A stretch of 64,000 nt of DNA from Enterococcus sp. PF1-24 (GCF_029893325.1 NZ_JARXWL010000003.1:1-64000); one strand, 5' to 3'; counted from the first letter of the stretch, positions 26,367 to 35,569 are shown. The notes: generated by a model from the sequence alone, not told the origin. Numbers and translations: made by a program.

Positions 26367-27456
26367 TTATGAAAAATTTGATTTGAAAGAGGTCATCAAT
26401 GCATCAGGCAGAATGACGATTCTCGGCGTATCTAAAGTTTCAGAAAATGTGATGGCAGCCCAACGTTTTGGCGGCGAACATTTTTTTGAAATGGCGGATT
26501 TAAGCGAAAAAACCGGAGCCTATTTAGCGAAATTGTTAAAAGTTGAAGATGCCCAAATCGTTTCTTCCGCATCAGCGGGTATCGCGCAAAGTGTGGCGGC
26601 CTTAATTGGTGAAGGAGATAGCTATCACGCGTATCATCCTTACACTGATAGAATTGTTAAAAGAGAAATCATTTTACCAAAAGGCCATAATGTTGACTAT
26701 GGTACGCCAGTTGAAGTGATGGTTGCGCAAGGTGGCGGTGAAGTGGTGGAAGCTGGTTACGCTAATATGTGTAGCCCTGAACACGTTGAAATGATGATTA
26801 CGAAAAAAACAGCCGCTATTTTATATATAAAAAGTCATCATACCGTTCAAAAAAGTATGTTAAGTGTCGCGGAAGCAGCGGAAGTTGCTCATAAACACAA
26901 TTTACCATTAATTGTCGATGCGGCGGCGGAAGAAGATTTATTCAAATATGTGGAAGCTGGCGGCGATTTAGTGATTTATTCTGGCGCAAAAGCGATTGAA
27001 GGCCCAAGTGCTGGTTTAGTAATCGGTAAAAAAGAATATATCCAGTGGCTACGCCTGCAAGGTAAAGGGGTTGGTCGGGCGATGAAAATCGGCAAAGACA
27101 ATATTTTAGGCTTCACTCAAGCGATTGAAGATTATTTGCAAAAGGGTAGTGAAGACGGCGCGTCAATGCAAGCTCGCTTAACGCTATTTATCACGAAAGT
27201 TAACGAAATCAACGGCTTATCAGCAAAAATTGTTCAAGATGGTGCTGGTCGTGATATTTATCGGGGCAGTGTCCTTGTTGCCGGCGAAAAATCTGCTAAA
27301 GAAGTAATTGCTGAGCTGAAAGCTGAAAATCCAGCGGTCTATACCCGGGAATATCAAGCCAACAACGGCATTATTGAATTTGATATTCGCTCTGTTAACG
27401 CAAGTGAAATGGAAAAAATCGTCAAACGCCTACAAGAAATTATGCTTGAGAAATAA
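26356..27456 (+). CDS. dgaE: DgaE-family PLP-dependent ammonia lyase
   Basis: 366 residues, fold type I PLP enzyme of the SelA-like group. Lysine K212 in SGAKAIEGPSAG is the expected Schiff-base residue and IVDAAAEED holds the aspartate that contacts the PLP ring. Salmonella DgaE converts D-glucosaminate-6-phosphate to 2-keto-3-deoxygluconate-6-phosphate and ammonia. The ATG at 26356 is 8 bases after GGAGG. Overlaps the metallohydrolase gene and is followed by dgaF. Confidence 0.85.
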   Translation: MTVSYEKFDLKEVINASGRMTILGVSKVSENVMAAQRFGGEHFFEMADLSEKTGAYLAKLLKVEDAQIVSSASAGIAQSVAALIGEGDSYHAYHPYTDRIVKREIILPKGHNVDYGTPVEVMVAQGGGEVVEAGYANMCSPEHVEMMITKKTAAILYIKSHHTVQKSMLSVAEAAEVAHKHNLPLIVDAAAEEDLFKYVEAGGDLVIYSGAKAIEGPSAGLVIGKKEYIQWLRLQGKGVGRAMKIGKDNILGFTQAIEDYLQKGSEDGASMQARLTLFITKVNEINGLSAKIVQDGAGRDIYRGSVLVAGEKSAKEVIAELKAENPAVYTREYQANNGIIEFDIRSVNASEMEKIVKRLQEIMLEK

Positions 27457-27465
27457 ACACGATAG

Positions 27466-27485
27466 CTTACTATTATAATAGTAGG
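27466..27485 (+). repeat. Palindromic hairpin between dgaE and dgaF
   Basis: TACTATTATAATAGTA (27468-27483) is a perfect palindrome extended by two more pairs. No long T-run follows directly, so it is more likely an RNA-processing or stabilising hairpin than a terminator. Confidence 0.5.
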
Positions 27486-27521
27486 AAAAAAATTAATTTT
27501 TTTAAAACGGAGGAATCTTTT

Positions 27522-28265
27522 ATGTCATTAACACCTAATTATTTAGAAAATCGAATTTGTTTAAATGTTTTAGCAAACTCAGTAGCAAACGCTGAAGCTT
27601 GTTATGAAGCGGCGGAAGGCCATGTGGTTTTAGGAGTATTATCAAAAAATTACGCAACTGATGAAGCAGCCATTGAAGATATGAAAAAATATCAAGCAGC
27701 TACTAACAATGCGTTATCTGTCGGCTTAGGTGCCGGCGACCCTAATCAAAGTCAAATGGTTTCACGGATTTCTGGCGTTTTACAACCACAACACGTGAAT
27801 CAAGTATTTACTGGCGTAGGGACTTCAAGAGCTTTATTAGGTCAAAGCGACACGGTGATTAACGGTTTAGTTTCACCAACTGGCAAAGTTGGTTATGTGA
27901 ATATCGCAACTGGTCCTTTAAGCTCACAAGGAGCAGAATGCATTGTACCGATTGAAACAGCAATTAAGTTGTTGCAAGATATGGGCGGTAGCTCAATTAA
28001 ATATTTCCCAATGAAAGGCTTAGCCCATATTGAAGAATATAAAGCGGTAGCAGCGGCTTGTGCGAAATATGATTTCTATTTAGAACCAACGGGCGGAATT
28101 GATTTAGAGAATTTTGAAGAAATTGTTCAAATTGCCGTGTATGCTGGCGTGAAGAAAATTATTCCCCATGTTTACAGCTCAATTATTGATTCAGCAACTG
28201 GTGACACGCGTCCGGAAGATGTGGCGACGTTATTAGCGATGGCTAAAAATACTTTGAAAAAGTAA
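27522..28265 (+). CDS. dgaF: KDGP aldolase family protein (DgaF type)
   Basis: 247 residues, a TIM-barrel of the KDGP_aldolase family (blocks VGLGAGDPNQ, FTGVGTSRALLGQ, VNIATGPLSS, KYFPMKGL, LEPTGGIDLENF). It should split 2-keto-3-deoxy-6-phosphogluconate into pyruvate and glyceraldehyde-3-phosphate. AACGGAGG precedes the ATG. The gap of 65 bases to dgaE holds a palindrome. Confidence 0.87.
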   Translation: MSLTPNYLENRICLNVLANSVANAEACYEAAEGHVVLGVLSKNYATDEAAIEDMKKYQAATNNALSVGLGAGDPNQSQMVSRISGVLQPQHVNQVFTGVGTSRALLGQSDTVINGLVSPTGKVGYVNIATGPLSSQGAECIVPIETAIKLLQDMGGSSIKYFPMKGLAHIEEYKAVAAACAKYDFYLEPTGGIDLENFEEIVQIAVYAGVKKIIPHVYSSIIDSATGDTRPEDVATLLAMAKNTLKK

Positions 28266-28304
28266 CTATCAATAAGTGAAAAGCACAAAAGGAGGGAACA
28301 GTTG

Positions 28305-29312
28305 ATGAAAATTGGCGCTTTTGGGGAAGTCATGCTACGTTTAAATCCGCCAGAATACTTTTTATTAGAGCAAACCAATACCTTGCTGATGTCTTTTACT
28401 GGTAGTGGCGTTAATTTGTTAAGTAATTTAGCCCATTTAGGTAAAAAATCTTATTTAATGACAATGGTTCCTGAAAATCGGATTGGCGAGGCGGCGATTG
28501 CTAATTTGAACAAATTGGCGATTGAAACGGTTTTTGTCGGTCAAAAAGATAGTCACATTGGTAGCTATTTCGCTGAAATGGGTTATGGCCCGCGGGCGAC
28601 GCAAGTGACTTATCAAAATCGTCGGAATAGTTCGTTTTGTAATAGTCAGTTGGCTGATTATGATTTGATGGCTTTTTTAGCGGAAGTTGATTTGGTGCAT
28701 ATTTGCGGGATTTCTTTGAGCTTAACGGATACTACGGCGGAAACGGCGCAAAAACTTGCAGAAGAAGCCAAGGCTCAAGGGAAGATTGTTTGTTTTGATT
28801 TCAATTTTAGACCAAGTTTAAATGATCAACCAGGACAACGAGAATTAATGAAGCAACGTTATGAAAAGATGATTCCTTATTGTGATTTACTTTTTGGTTC
28901 CGTGCGGGATTTAGTGGAGTTGTTAGGTTATGGTCCGCAACCGCAAGATAAGGCAGCCGCCACGACTTTGATTCAACAATTTATGGAGGAGTTTGAAATT
29001 CAGTGGTTTGCGGGCACTAATCGTCGTTATTATGAGGGTGCGCAAAGTTTAACAGGTAAAATTTATACGCCTAAAGAGGTTTTCATTTCTAAAGAGCATC
29101 AGTTGCAAGTATTAGATCGGATTGGTGCGGGGGATTCCTTTGCAGCAAGTGTGATTTATGGTATCGCTGAAAAATGGCCGTTAGCAAAAACTGTGGAGTT
29201 CGCCACAGCCAGTGCTATTTTGGCTCATACAATGCACGGCGATGTACCTTTGGTTACGGAAAAAATGGTCAATCACTATTTAGAGCATCCAAGCGTTGAT
29301 TTATTACGTTAA
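28305..29312 (+). CDS. PfkB-family sugar kinase (2-keto-3-deoxygluconate kinase type)
   Basis: 335 residues. The C-terminal PfkB signature DRIGAGDSFAAS contains the catalytic aspartate, and GEVMLRL, TGSGVNLLSNLAHLG and FDFNFRPSL match KdgK-like kinases. The role is phosphorylation of a keto-deoxy sugar acid that enters unphosphorylated, feeding DgaF. GGAGGG precedes the ATG by 8 bases; a TTG just upstream is an unlikely start. Last gene of the operon. Confidence 0.8.
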   Translation: MKIGAFGEVMLRLNPPEYFLLEQTNTLLMSFTGSGVNLLSNLAHLGKKSYLMTMVPENRIGEAAIANLNKLAIETVFVGQKDSHIGSYFAEMGYGPRATQVTYQNRRNSSFCNSQLADYDLMAFLAEVDLVHICGISLSLTDTTAETAQKLAEEAKAQGKIVCFDFNFRPSLNDQPGQRELMKQRYEKMIPYCDLLFGSVRDLVELLGYGPQPQDKAAATTLIQQFMEEFEIQWFAGTNRRYYEGAQSLTGKIYTPKEVFISKEHQLQVLDRIGAGDSFAASVIYGIAEKWPLAKTVEFATASAILAHTMHGDVPLVTEKMVNHYLEHPSVDLLR

Positions 29313-30122
29313 AGCAATCAAAAAGCTCATCCTTTTGCTTTGTGGCGACAAAAAAGTTTTTCTCGTTTTTTGAAAAAAAGAACTAATAAAATGATAAAAC
29401 GTAACGAGTTTGAGAAGCTTATTTTGTTGAAAAACAATAAAAAAACGTGATTAATGCTGATGATTTTTTAGGCTGGGAAAAATTTTTTGAAAAAAATTAT
29501 AAAATTATATAACAAGATAAAAAGATTTTTGCTAAGGTTATTTTAGTTGTTTTGCTAAGGTTGATTTTTCTTGAATTGTAATTAGGTGGTTTGAAATTGC
29601 GAATTATCAAGATATTAGGCTTGCTTTGATTTTACAGAAAATTCAAATTTGATTTTTTTGTTAAGAAATTTCCGCTTAAAAAATATCAAAAGCTTGCGCT
29701 TTTAAGTTTTCATAAGCTTACTTTAATTTTCAAAATTTTCGAATATTGCTTGACAGGTCAAAAATATGAGTTAAAATTGTTTATAGTAGGTATTCTTGAT
29801 GATACACTACGTTTTTTAACAACGTCCATGTAGTTGTTGTTTTGTTGTGACTAAAATCGAAAATGACAAGGTCGAGTTATACAAATTACTTTTATTTGAA
29901 TACGTAAGTTACAACAAGCAAAACAATTTATGGTTGGTTAGAATTCCCAGAGCAGTTTGCTAAGTATTGGTGCCAACAGCCAATAGTTAACAATTGTTAC
30001 TACTTCTTTCAATTAACTAGCTGCTGAGTATTGAAGGAATCAATAGTATTAACAAAAGAATCATCTTGTTGGAAGGTAAAATAGGAATTAATAATAAGGA
30101 AATATGGAGGTTTTAAAGCGTA
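29313..30122 (+). other. 810-base gene-free region and long leader of the next gene
   Basis: Very AT-rich. Right after the kinase, AAAGCAA / TTGCTTT arms (29311-29341) form a weak hairpin lacking a T-run. A promoter TTGACA (29750-29755), 16 bases, TAAAAT (29772-29777) would give a 5' leader of about 340 bases. The leader contains AACAAC / GTTGTT arms near 29818-29840, TATTGG / CCAATA arms near 29975-29995, and the palindrome TAACAATTGTTA (29988-29999). I see no reading frame with a ribosome-binding site. Confidence 0.55.
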
Positions 30123-31802
30123 ATGAAAAAGAAATTTTCTCGCGTAGCAATGGGTTCTTTATTCTTTGCTAGTGCATTAGTTGCATCTACTGTTGCAGCA
30201 CCAGTTGCACAAGCTGCAGTTATTGATGTTGAAATCGGTAAATACACTAGTTTAGATAATGACTACCCAGTAGTAAATCAAACAGGTGAAACTAAAGGTA
30301 ATTTTGCTCTTACTGCAGGTGCTCTTGCAGAATTACAAATTATCTTAAAAGGTGACAAATTAGCTACACTTAAAGTTCCTGAAGAATTAGTTGGTAAAAT
30401 TAATCCTGATGGCGATGCTGAAGTTCAAGTTGGTTTTACTATCGACTTAACTGAAATCAGTTTAGTTGACCAATTATTAACTGCTGCTGAAACAGCTGTT
30501 GGAACTTTAGCTTACTTAATCGACTCTCAAAGTCTTTTCGGTTTGAAAACTAATTTCCAAGAAGTAAACGAAGCGTTAAAAGCTTTTGATTACTTAAGAA
30601 ACTTAAACGTAAGCGTAACTTCTAGCCAAATCACTGTGTTAGACGGTGGCGAATACATGCAAGTTCAATTTGACGATGCTACTATGCGTTTTATTGCTAA
30701 CAAAATTAGTGAAGCTGTAGATAACTTACAAGCTGCTATCTTGGCGTTTGAATTAAGCGGAACTGGCGTTATTAGTTCAGCTGTTGCTGGCTTAATTGAT
30801 GTTGCTTTAGTACCAGTTAAAGCTATCATCAACGCTTTATTAGAAGTTGTTCCATGCATTGCTAACGGTTTTGCTGATATCACTAAATTCTTTGGTGCTG
30901 CTACGATGTTTAAAGAATCTACAGTGACATTCCCAACTGCAATGGACTTACCAATGGAATGGTTTGAAGAATTTGCTCCTAACGGTTTAACTGTTAACTT
31001 CTTAGGAACAATTGTTGAACCAGGAATCTTAGAATTTGAATTCTTCGAAAAAGAAAACAATGATAACGTATCTCCAGTAGTATTTGCTGATATCGTTAAA
31101 CCAGTTACTCCAGTTATTAAAGAAATCGCTGGCGATAAAGATACTGGTTACACTTTATTAGTTACTGCTGAAGCTGGATCAACTGTAAACGTTAAAGATC
31201 CTGAAGGAAACGTTATTGGTACTGCTGTAGTTCCTGGAACTGCTGATGGCAAAACTCAAGCTGACGTAACTGTTACAGTTAAGGGCGATGCTGTTAAAGA
31301 AGGTACTGATTGTGACGTAACTGCTACTGATGCTGCTGGTAACGAAAGTGACGCAGCTATCGCTCAATTAGGCGATAAAGTAGAACCAGTTGAAATCTTC
31401 CGTGCTTACAACCCTAACTCAGGCGAACATTTATACACTCCTTCTGAAAAAGAAATGGGTGAAGTAATCGCTGCTGGTTGGGATGATGAAGGTACTGCAT
31501 GGTACGCTACATCTCGTGGTAACACAGTTTACCGTCTATACAATCCAAATTCAGGCGAACATTTCTACACACTTTCTGAAAAAGAATATGAAGAAGTAGC
31601 TGAAGCTGGTTGGAAAAAAGAAGGTAGCACATTCTTCTCTAATGAAGAAGAAGAAGTTGAAATCTTCCGTGTCTTCAATCCAAACGCACAAGGACCTGGT
31701 TCTCACCATTACACTGTATACGGTGAAGAACGTGACGGTTTAGTTGACCTTGGTTGGACTGACGAAGCTGTTGCATTCTACGGAATGGCTGTTGCTGAAT
31801 AA
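30123..31802 (+). CDS. Large secreted protein: N-terminal adhesin-like domain, Ig-like domain, three DUF5648 repeats
   Basis: 559 residues. Signal peptide ends near ...APVAQAA (residue ~31). Residues ~32-315 form a domain I do not firmly recognise (YTSLDNDYPVVNQTGET..., then hydrophobic LVDQLLTAAETAVG helices); it resembles adhesive-domain exoproteins of enterococci. Residues ~325-418 look like a bacterial Ig-like domain (TVNVKDPEGNVIG, TDAAGNESD). Three DUF5648 repeats fill 424-557, the last in the longer NPNAQGPGSHHYT form. Codons are strikingly uniform, which suggests high expression. No LPxTG or membrane tail. GGAGG lies 12 bases before the ATG, after a long leader. Confidence 0.75.
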   Translation: MKKKFSRVAMGSLFFASALVASTVAAPVAQAAVIDVEIGKYTSLDNDYPVVNQTGETKGNFALTAGALAELQIILKGDKLATLKVPEELVGKINPDGDAEVQVGFTIDLTEISLVDQLLTAAETAVGTLAYLIDSQSLFGLKTNFQEVNEALKAFDYLRNLNVSVTSSQITVLDGGEYMQVQFDDATMRFIANKISEAVDNLQAAILAFELSGTGVISSAVAGLIDVALVPVKAIINALLEVVPCIANGFADITKFFGAATMFKESTVTFPTAMDLPMEWFEEFAPNGLTVNFLGTIVEPGILEFEFFEKENNDNVSPVVFADIVKPVTPVIKEIAGDKDTGYTLLVTAEAGSTVNVKDPEGNVIGTAVVPGTADGKTQADVTVTVKGDAVKEGTDCDVTATDAAGNESDAAIAQLGDKVEPVEIFRAYNPNSGEHLYTPSEKEMGEVIAAGWDDEGTAWYATSRGNTVYRLYNPNSGEHFYTLSEKEYEEVAEAGWKKEGSTFFSNEEEEVEIFRVFNPNAQGPGSHHYTVYGEERDGLVDLGWTDEAVAFYGMAVAE

Positions 31803-31861
31803 TTTGTAGTATAATTACGAAAATCAGAAATTGATTTAGTTTGCTACGATCTTGTCGAAAA

Positions 31862-31897
31862 AAAGAGCTAGTGATTTTTCACTAGCTCTTTTTCTTT
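31862..31897 (+). terminator. Terminator after the large secreted protein gene
   Basis: AAAGAGCTAGTGA / TCACTAGCTCTTT with a 4-base loop and T-rich tail. Confidence 0.9.
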
Positions 31898-31983
31898 GGA
31901 GAAATTCCAATAAAGCCTTTTCAATTTTTTTGACAGGAGCTAAAGTGAAATTTTTATTAAAAAAATAAGATAAAACTGTGAAT

Positions 31984-32016
31984 AAGCTTGCTAGTTCAAG
32001 CTTTTCAGTATATTCT
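31984..32016 (+). promoter_or_regulatory. Promoter with operator-like dyad before the lipoprotein gene
   Basis: TTGCTA (31988-31993), 17 bases, TATTCT (32011-32016). The perfect inverted repeat AAGCTTG / CAAGCTT (31984-31990, 31997-32003) covers the -35 box and looks like a repressor site for an unknown regulator. Confidence 0.55.
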
Positions 32017-32051
32017 AGTATTATCAAAGATTTAAGTAAGGAGCATATACA

Positions 32052-32546
32052 ATGAAAAAAGTAACATTATTAGCTGTAACATTATTAAGTGGTTTTGTTT
32101 TAGCTAGCTGTAAAAATCAAGATAATGATGACTTAGTGAGCCCGACAGATAAATCATCTGAGGTTCAAGATTCTAGTGCTGAGGATTCATTACCAGGACG
32201 GACAAAATCAACTTATGACGCTAACGCAATTGCCGATAGCTTTGGGGATCAAGAGTTTAAAGATCAAGTGAAAGAATTATCTGGTGACTATGATGAGTTA
32301 ATTAAAACAGCAGAAGGTTTCCTTGCTGATCCTTCAACTTATACAATGACTAATCTACAAGCACTTAATGAAAAATCAAGTCCGGCTGTTATTAAATATA
32401 GTGAACTAATGCTAGCTGTTGAAGATGAAAAAAGTGAAATTAGTGACGCTGACAAAAAAGATTTCGATAGCGTTACTCAAAAGAACGAAGATTTTCATGC
32501 TAAAATGCAAGAATTAGGAAACCTTTCAGTAATCACAGAAGAGTAA
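32052..32546 (+). CDS. Small lipoprotein of unknown function
   Basis: 164 residues. Signal peptide with lipobox LASC (cysteine ~20), then an Asp/Ser-rich linker and a helical, acidic domain. No family recognised. AAGGAG precedes the ATG by about 9 bases. It is monocistronic, flanked by terminators, and lies between two DUF5648 proteins. Confidence 0.8.
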   Translation: MKKVTLLAVTLLSGFVLASCKNQDNDDLVSPTDKSSEVQDSSAEDSLPGRTKSTYDANAIADSFGDQEFKDQVKELSGDYDELIKTAEGFLADPSTYTMTNLQALNEKSSPAVIKYSELMLAVEDEKSEISDADKKDFDSVTQKNEDFHAKMQELGNLSVITEE

Positions 32547-32553
32547 AAAAATT

Positions 32554-32598
32554 TAAGCCAATAAATGAGAGTAATTTCTTGTTTATCGGCTTTTTTTA
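32554..32598 (+). terminator. Terminator after the lipoprotein gene
   Basis: AAGCC-ATAAA arms pairing with TTTAT-GGCTT across a 16-base loop region, then seven T. Confidence 0.75.
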
Positions 32599-32739
32599 TG
32601 AAGTTATTAACGCATTTTTTAATTGTTATAAAAATCTTTACCTTTCCTTTACAGATTTTATTGAAAAATTATGTTATGCTAAAAATGGAGTAATAATTAG
32701 GCAAATTTTTATCGTGAAAAAGAGAGTTGGTGAACCTTT

Positions 32740-33663
32740 TTGAAAAAAGTGAAAATTGTTGGTAGCAGTCTATTTATTTTAATGGGGCTTGCTGGGTTTG
32801 GTCTGAAAGCTGAGGCTGCCACGAACACGAAAGAAATGTATCGTTTATATAATCCTAATTCAGGGGAACATTTTTATACAGCGGATACCAATGAAAAAGC
32901 TAGTTTAATCAGCGTTGGCTGGGAAGATGAAGGTTTGGGGTGGCTGGCACCTGATAAGGGTGATGAGGTTTATCGGCTTTATAATCCCAATGCTGGCGAC
33001 CATCATTATACGTTAAACGAAGCGGAAAAGAATCTTTTAATCGCTAATGGTTGGGAAGATGAGGGCTTAGGTTGGTATTCTTCGGTAGAGAAGGAATTGC
33101 CGCTTTATCGGGCTTATAATCCCAATGCTAAAACAGGTACCCATAACTATACCACTAAAGAAATTGAGCAAAATAACTTAGTTTCAGTTGGCTGGGAAGA
33201 TGAAGGCATTGCTTGGTATGCTTGTGGCGATAGCGATACGCCTTATGTGGCTAAATCGACGGTGACGGTGGGATATTATGACGAAACCGGTAATAGTATT
33301 AAAGCCGCGTTAGTGGATAAACAAGCAGTAGATACTGTTTCGAAATATACAGCACCGAAAATTGCGGGTTATCGCGTCAAAGGTGCGGATTTTCAAAATG
33401 TAACTTTTACCAAACGTGATCAAACGATTCGTTTTGTTTATGAAAAAATTGATGTAAAACTTTTACAAGTGAGAATTAATTATAAAGATATTTATAATAA
33501 AACGATTAAGAACACCGATGTTTTTAAAGTGGAAGAAAATAATTCTTATGTAGTAAAAGCGGTGAATATTGAAGGCTATCGTTTGCAAGGTGAGGAACAA
33601 CGGATTTTAAGTAATATTAAATCTGATCAGTCAGTAACTTTTGTTTACGAGAAAATAGAATAA
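32740..33663 (+). CDS. Secreted protein: three DUF5648 repeats plus two MucBP-like domains
   Basis: 307 residues from a TTG start, which keeps the basic KKVK start of the signal peptide (cleavage near KAEA, residue ~26) and has GGTGA about 7 bases upstream. Residues ~30-168 are three DUF5648 repeats, the third in the NPNAKTGTHNYT form. Two MucBP/beta-grasp-like domains follow (about 175-235 and 240-307), each ending in FVYEKI. MucBP domains often bind mucin or glycans. No LPxTG anchor is seen, unusual for MucBP proteins. Confidence 0.78.
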   Translation: MKKVKIVGSSLFILMGLAGFGLKAEAATNTKEMYRLYNPNSGEHFYTADTNEKASLISVGWEDEGLGWLAPDKGDEVYRLYNPNAGDHHYTLNEAEKNLLIANGWEDEGLGWYSSVEKELPLYRAYNPNAKTGTHNYTTKEIEQNNLVSVGWEDEGIAWYACGDSDTPYVAKSTVTVGYYDETGNSIKAALVDKQAVDTVSKYTAPKIAGYRVKGADFQNVTFTKRDQTIRFVYEKIDVKLLQVRINYKDIYNKTIKNTDVFKVEENNSYVVKAVNIEGYRLQGEEQRILSNIKSDQSVTFVYEKIE

Positions 33664-33664
33664 G

Positions 33665-33712
33665 AAAAACGGTAGGAATTAGCTTATCAGGCTACTTCTT
33701 ACCGTTTTTTTA
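33665..33712. terminator. Bidirectional terminator
   Basis: AAAACGGTA ... TACCGTTTT arms with A and T runs between convergent genes. Confidence 0.8.
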
Positions 33713-35224
33713 TTTAGGTTTTTCGCTGAGTTTAATTAAAATGATATCATCTTGAACTTTCACCGAACCTTCCGCTGGGAAAATTGGCATTTCTTCAAGT
33801 TGAGCAAAGACCGATAAATAATCTTTAAAGGGAATTCGCTGTTGCGGATTATCCATCATTTCAAAGAAATTAGAGATGCGGTAACTACTTTGCACCGCGC
33901 TGTTAGTATCCCAGTCATAAAAACTATGGCCTAAAACGTCACCGGTGGTTTTGGCGAAATTTTTATTACCATAAACAGCCAGTTTATAATAATATAAATC
34001 GTCTACCCCTTCGTCGTGAATGGCGCTTAATAAGTCTTTGGTAAAATCTTGTTGGGCTTTGTAAATCTGATGCTCTTGAATGGCGAAATTAGCGGTAATT
34101 TTCCCTTGGTTAAAAGTAATCAGGCAAATCGCTAAGGCTAAGCTCATTCGTAAATATTTATTGCTGAAATTGCGATAAGCAAAATAATAAATAAATGCGA
34201 CGCCTAATGGGAAGAAAGGCGCTAAAGCGCGAATCGGGCCGATAGAACCTAGTAGGAAAAATTCCAAATTCATTGCTAAAAATAAAGAAACATAGAGAAA
34301 AGCTAAGCTGCCACGATTGTTTTTGCTAAGGAAAACAGCTGCGACCCCTAAGAGAATCGCAATGGGGACAGCGTAACTAAAGAAAATCGACTGATTGCCG
34401 GAATAAATCGTAGTTAAGGTTTTGCCAATGCGGCCAAAAATCTTCCCGACAGAAGTATTGCCCCAGGGGATACTGGCGCCAATATAATTGATTTTTTTAA
34501 CATCTAAAGCTTTCATGGTGGCGTTATAAGCCAATTGGTTCCCGAGATAAGTAATCAAAAAAGTCAGTAAAAAAGGCGTTATCTTAGCGGCTAGTTGCTG
34601 CCAAGATAATTTATTTTCACTTTGGTTAATTTTGGCAATCAAAATCGCAATCGTTAATAAAATAAATAAAATATAGTTAGAGGGATAAACAGAAAAGCCG
34701 ATAATCCCTAAAATGACACTGAAAAGCAGAAAATAGCTTTTTTTATAATGGGTAAATAAATGAACCATAAAGACGGAAATCACCACTAAAAAATTGGCGG
34801 TTACTACTTCAAAGCTTTGCAAAATAAAATTGTATTGCTCCAGCAAAATCGCGGAAGTTACAAACAGAGAAGGGATAATCAGCAAGCCTTTTTTCTTCTG
34901 ATAAATCCGATAAAAAATAAAGCACAAATAATTGGTCATCAAGCCTAACATAAAATAAGTCCCAAAGTTAATTAAATAAGGATTGATATGATAGCCGGTA
35001 AAAATTTTTTTGAAATAATACAGGCCGTAACGCCCCATCTGCGCCCACTGAACAAATTGGTTAACAGGGGAGAGCATAATAAATTCTTCGGTATCTACCG
35101 AAAAATTATAGAATATTAATTTCGCTCCGTAACACAGCACAATTAATAAATAAGTATAGCCGATTAAAAATTTATTTTTTGTGACAAAATTTTTAATTTC
35201 CTGCCACTCGCGTTTAAAGGTCAC
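33710..35224 (-). CDS. GtrII-like membrane glucosyltransferase
   Basis: 504 residues, about 10-11 membrane segments and an extracellular C-terminal domain. The early block SVDTEEF, followed by the GRYGLYYFK stretch, matches the glucosyl transferase GtrII family, which uses undecaprenyl-phosphate-glucose to decorate surface polysaccharides or teichoic acids. The lipid-glucose synthase (GtrB) and flippase are not nearby. The start is the GTG at 35224, 8 bases after AAGGAG; a TTG at 35263 has no ribosome-binding site. Confidence 0.78.
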   Translation of the reverse strand: MTFKREWQEIKNFVTKNKFLIGYTYLLIVLCYGAKLIFYNFSVDTEEFIMLSPVNQFVQWAQMGRYGLYYFKKIFTGYHINPYLINFGTYFMLGLMTNYLCFIFYRIYQKKKGLLIIPSLFVTSAILLEQYNFILQSFEVVTANFLVVISVFMVHLFTHYKKSYFLLFSVILGIIGFSVYPSNYILFILLTIAILIAKINQSENKLSWQQLAAKITPFLLTFLITYLGNQLAYNATMKALDVKKINYIGASIPWGNTSVGKIFGRIGKTLTTIYSGNQSIFFSYAVPIAILLGVAAVFLSKNNRGSLAFLYVSLFLAMNLEFFLLGSIGPIRALAPFFPLGVAFIYYFAYRNFSNKYLRMSLALAICLITFNQGKITANFAIQEHQIYKAQQDFTKDLLSAIHDEGVDDLYYYKLAVYGNKNFAKTTGDVLGHSFYDWDTNSAVQSSYRISNFFEMMDNPQQRIPFKDYLSVFAQLEEMPIFPAEGSVKVQDDIILIKLSEKPK

Positions 35225-35490
35225 TACTTTTACTCCTTCGCATGAAGTTGCCTGCTTAATCAATCCTAAACAAAGTAAACTGTTTGGTTGTTGGCTAAAG
35301 CGGGCAAAATTGCTTTCATTTCATTGTACCATTTTATTTATTAAAGCAAAAGGAAGCCTGAAAAAGTCCCTGAGTTTTCCCGGAAAAATTGGTGGTCACG
35401 ATAAATTCTCTTGAAAATTTTCAGGGCGTAGAAACTTGCGTTTTTATTGCTAAAAATTAAAAAATAGGTGTTTCTTAATCGCAATTTTCT

Positions 35491-35499
35491 TGGTATGAT
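35491..35499 (+). promoter_or_regulatory. Extended -10 promoter of the nucleotidase gene
   Basis: TGG-TATGAT, an extended -10 box with no clear -35, about 70 bases before the start codon. The rest of the 345-base divergent gap (35225-35569) shows nothing else I can support. Confidence 0.45.
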
Positions 35500-35569
35500 A
35501 GAAGTGAAAGAGTTTGTTGGAACAAGTTTTTGAAAAAGTAGATTGTAATATTTTAGGGAGGCTTTACAC

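Noticed and set aside
31836-32027. 63-residue minus-strand frame after the large secreted protein
   Set aside because: It overlaps a terminator hairpin and the promoter of the lipoprotein gene and has no ribosome-binding site.
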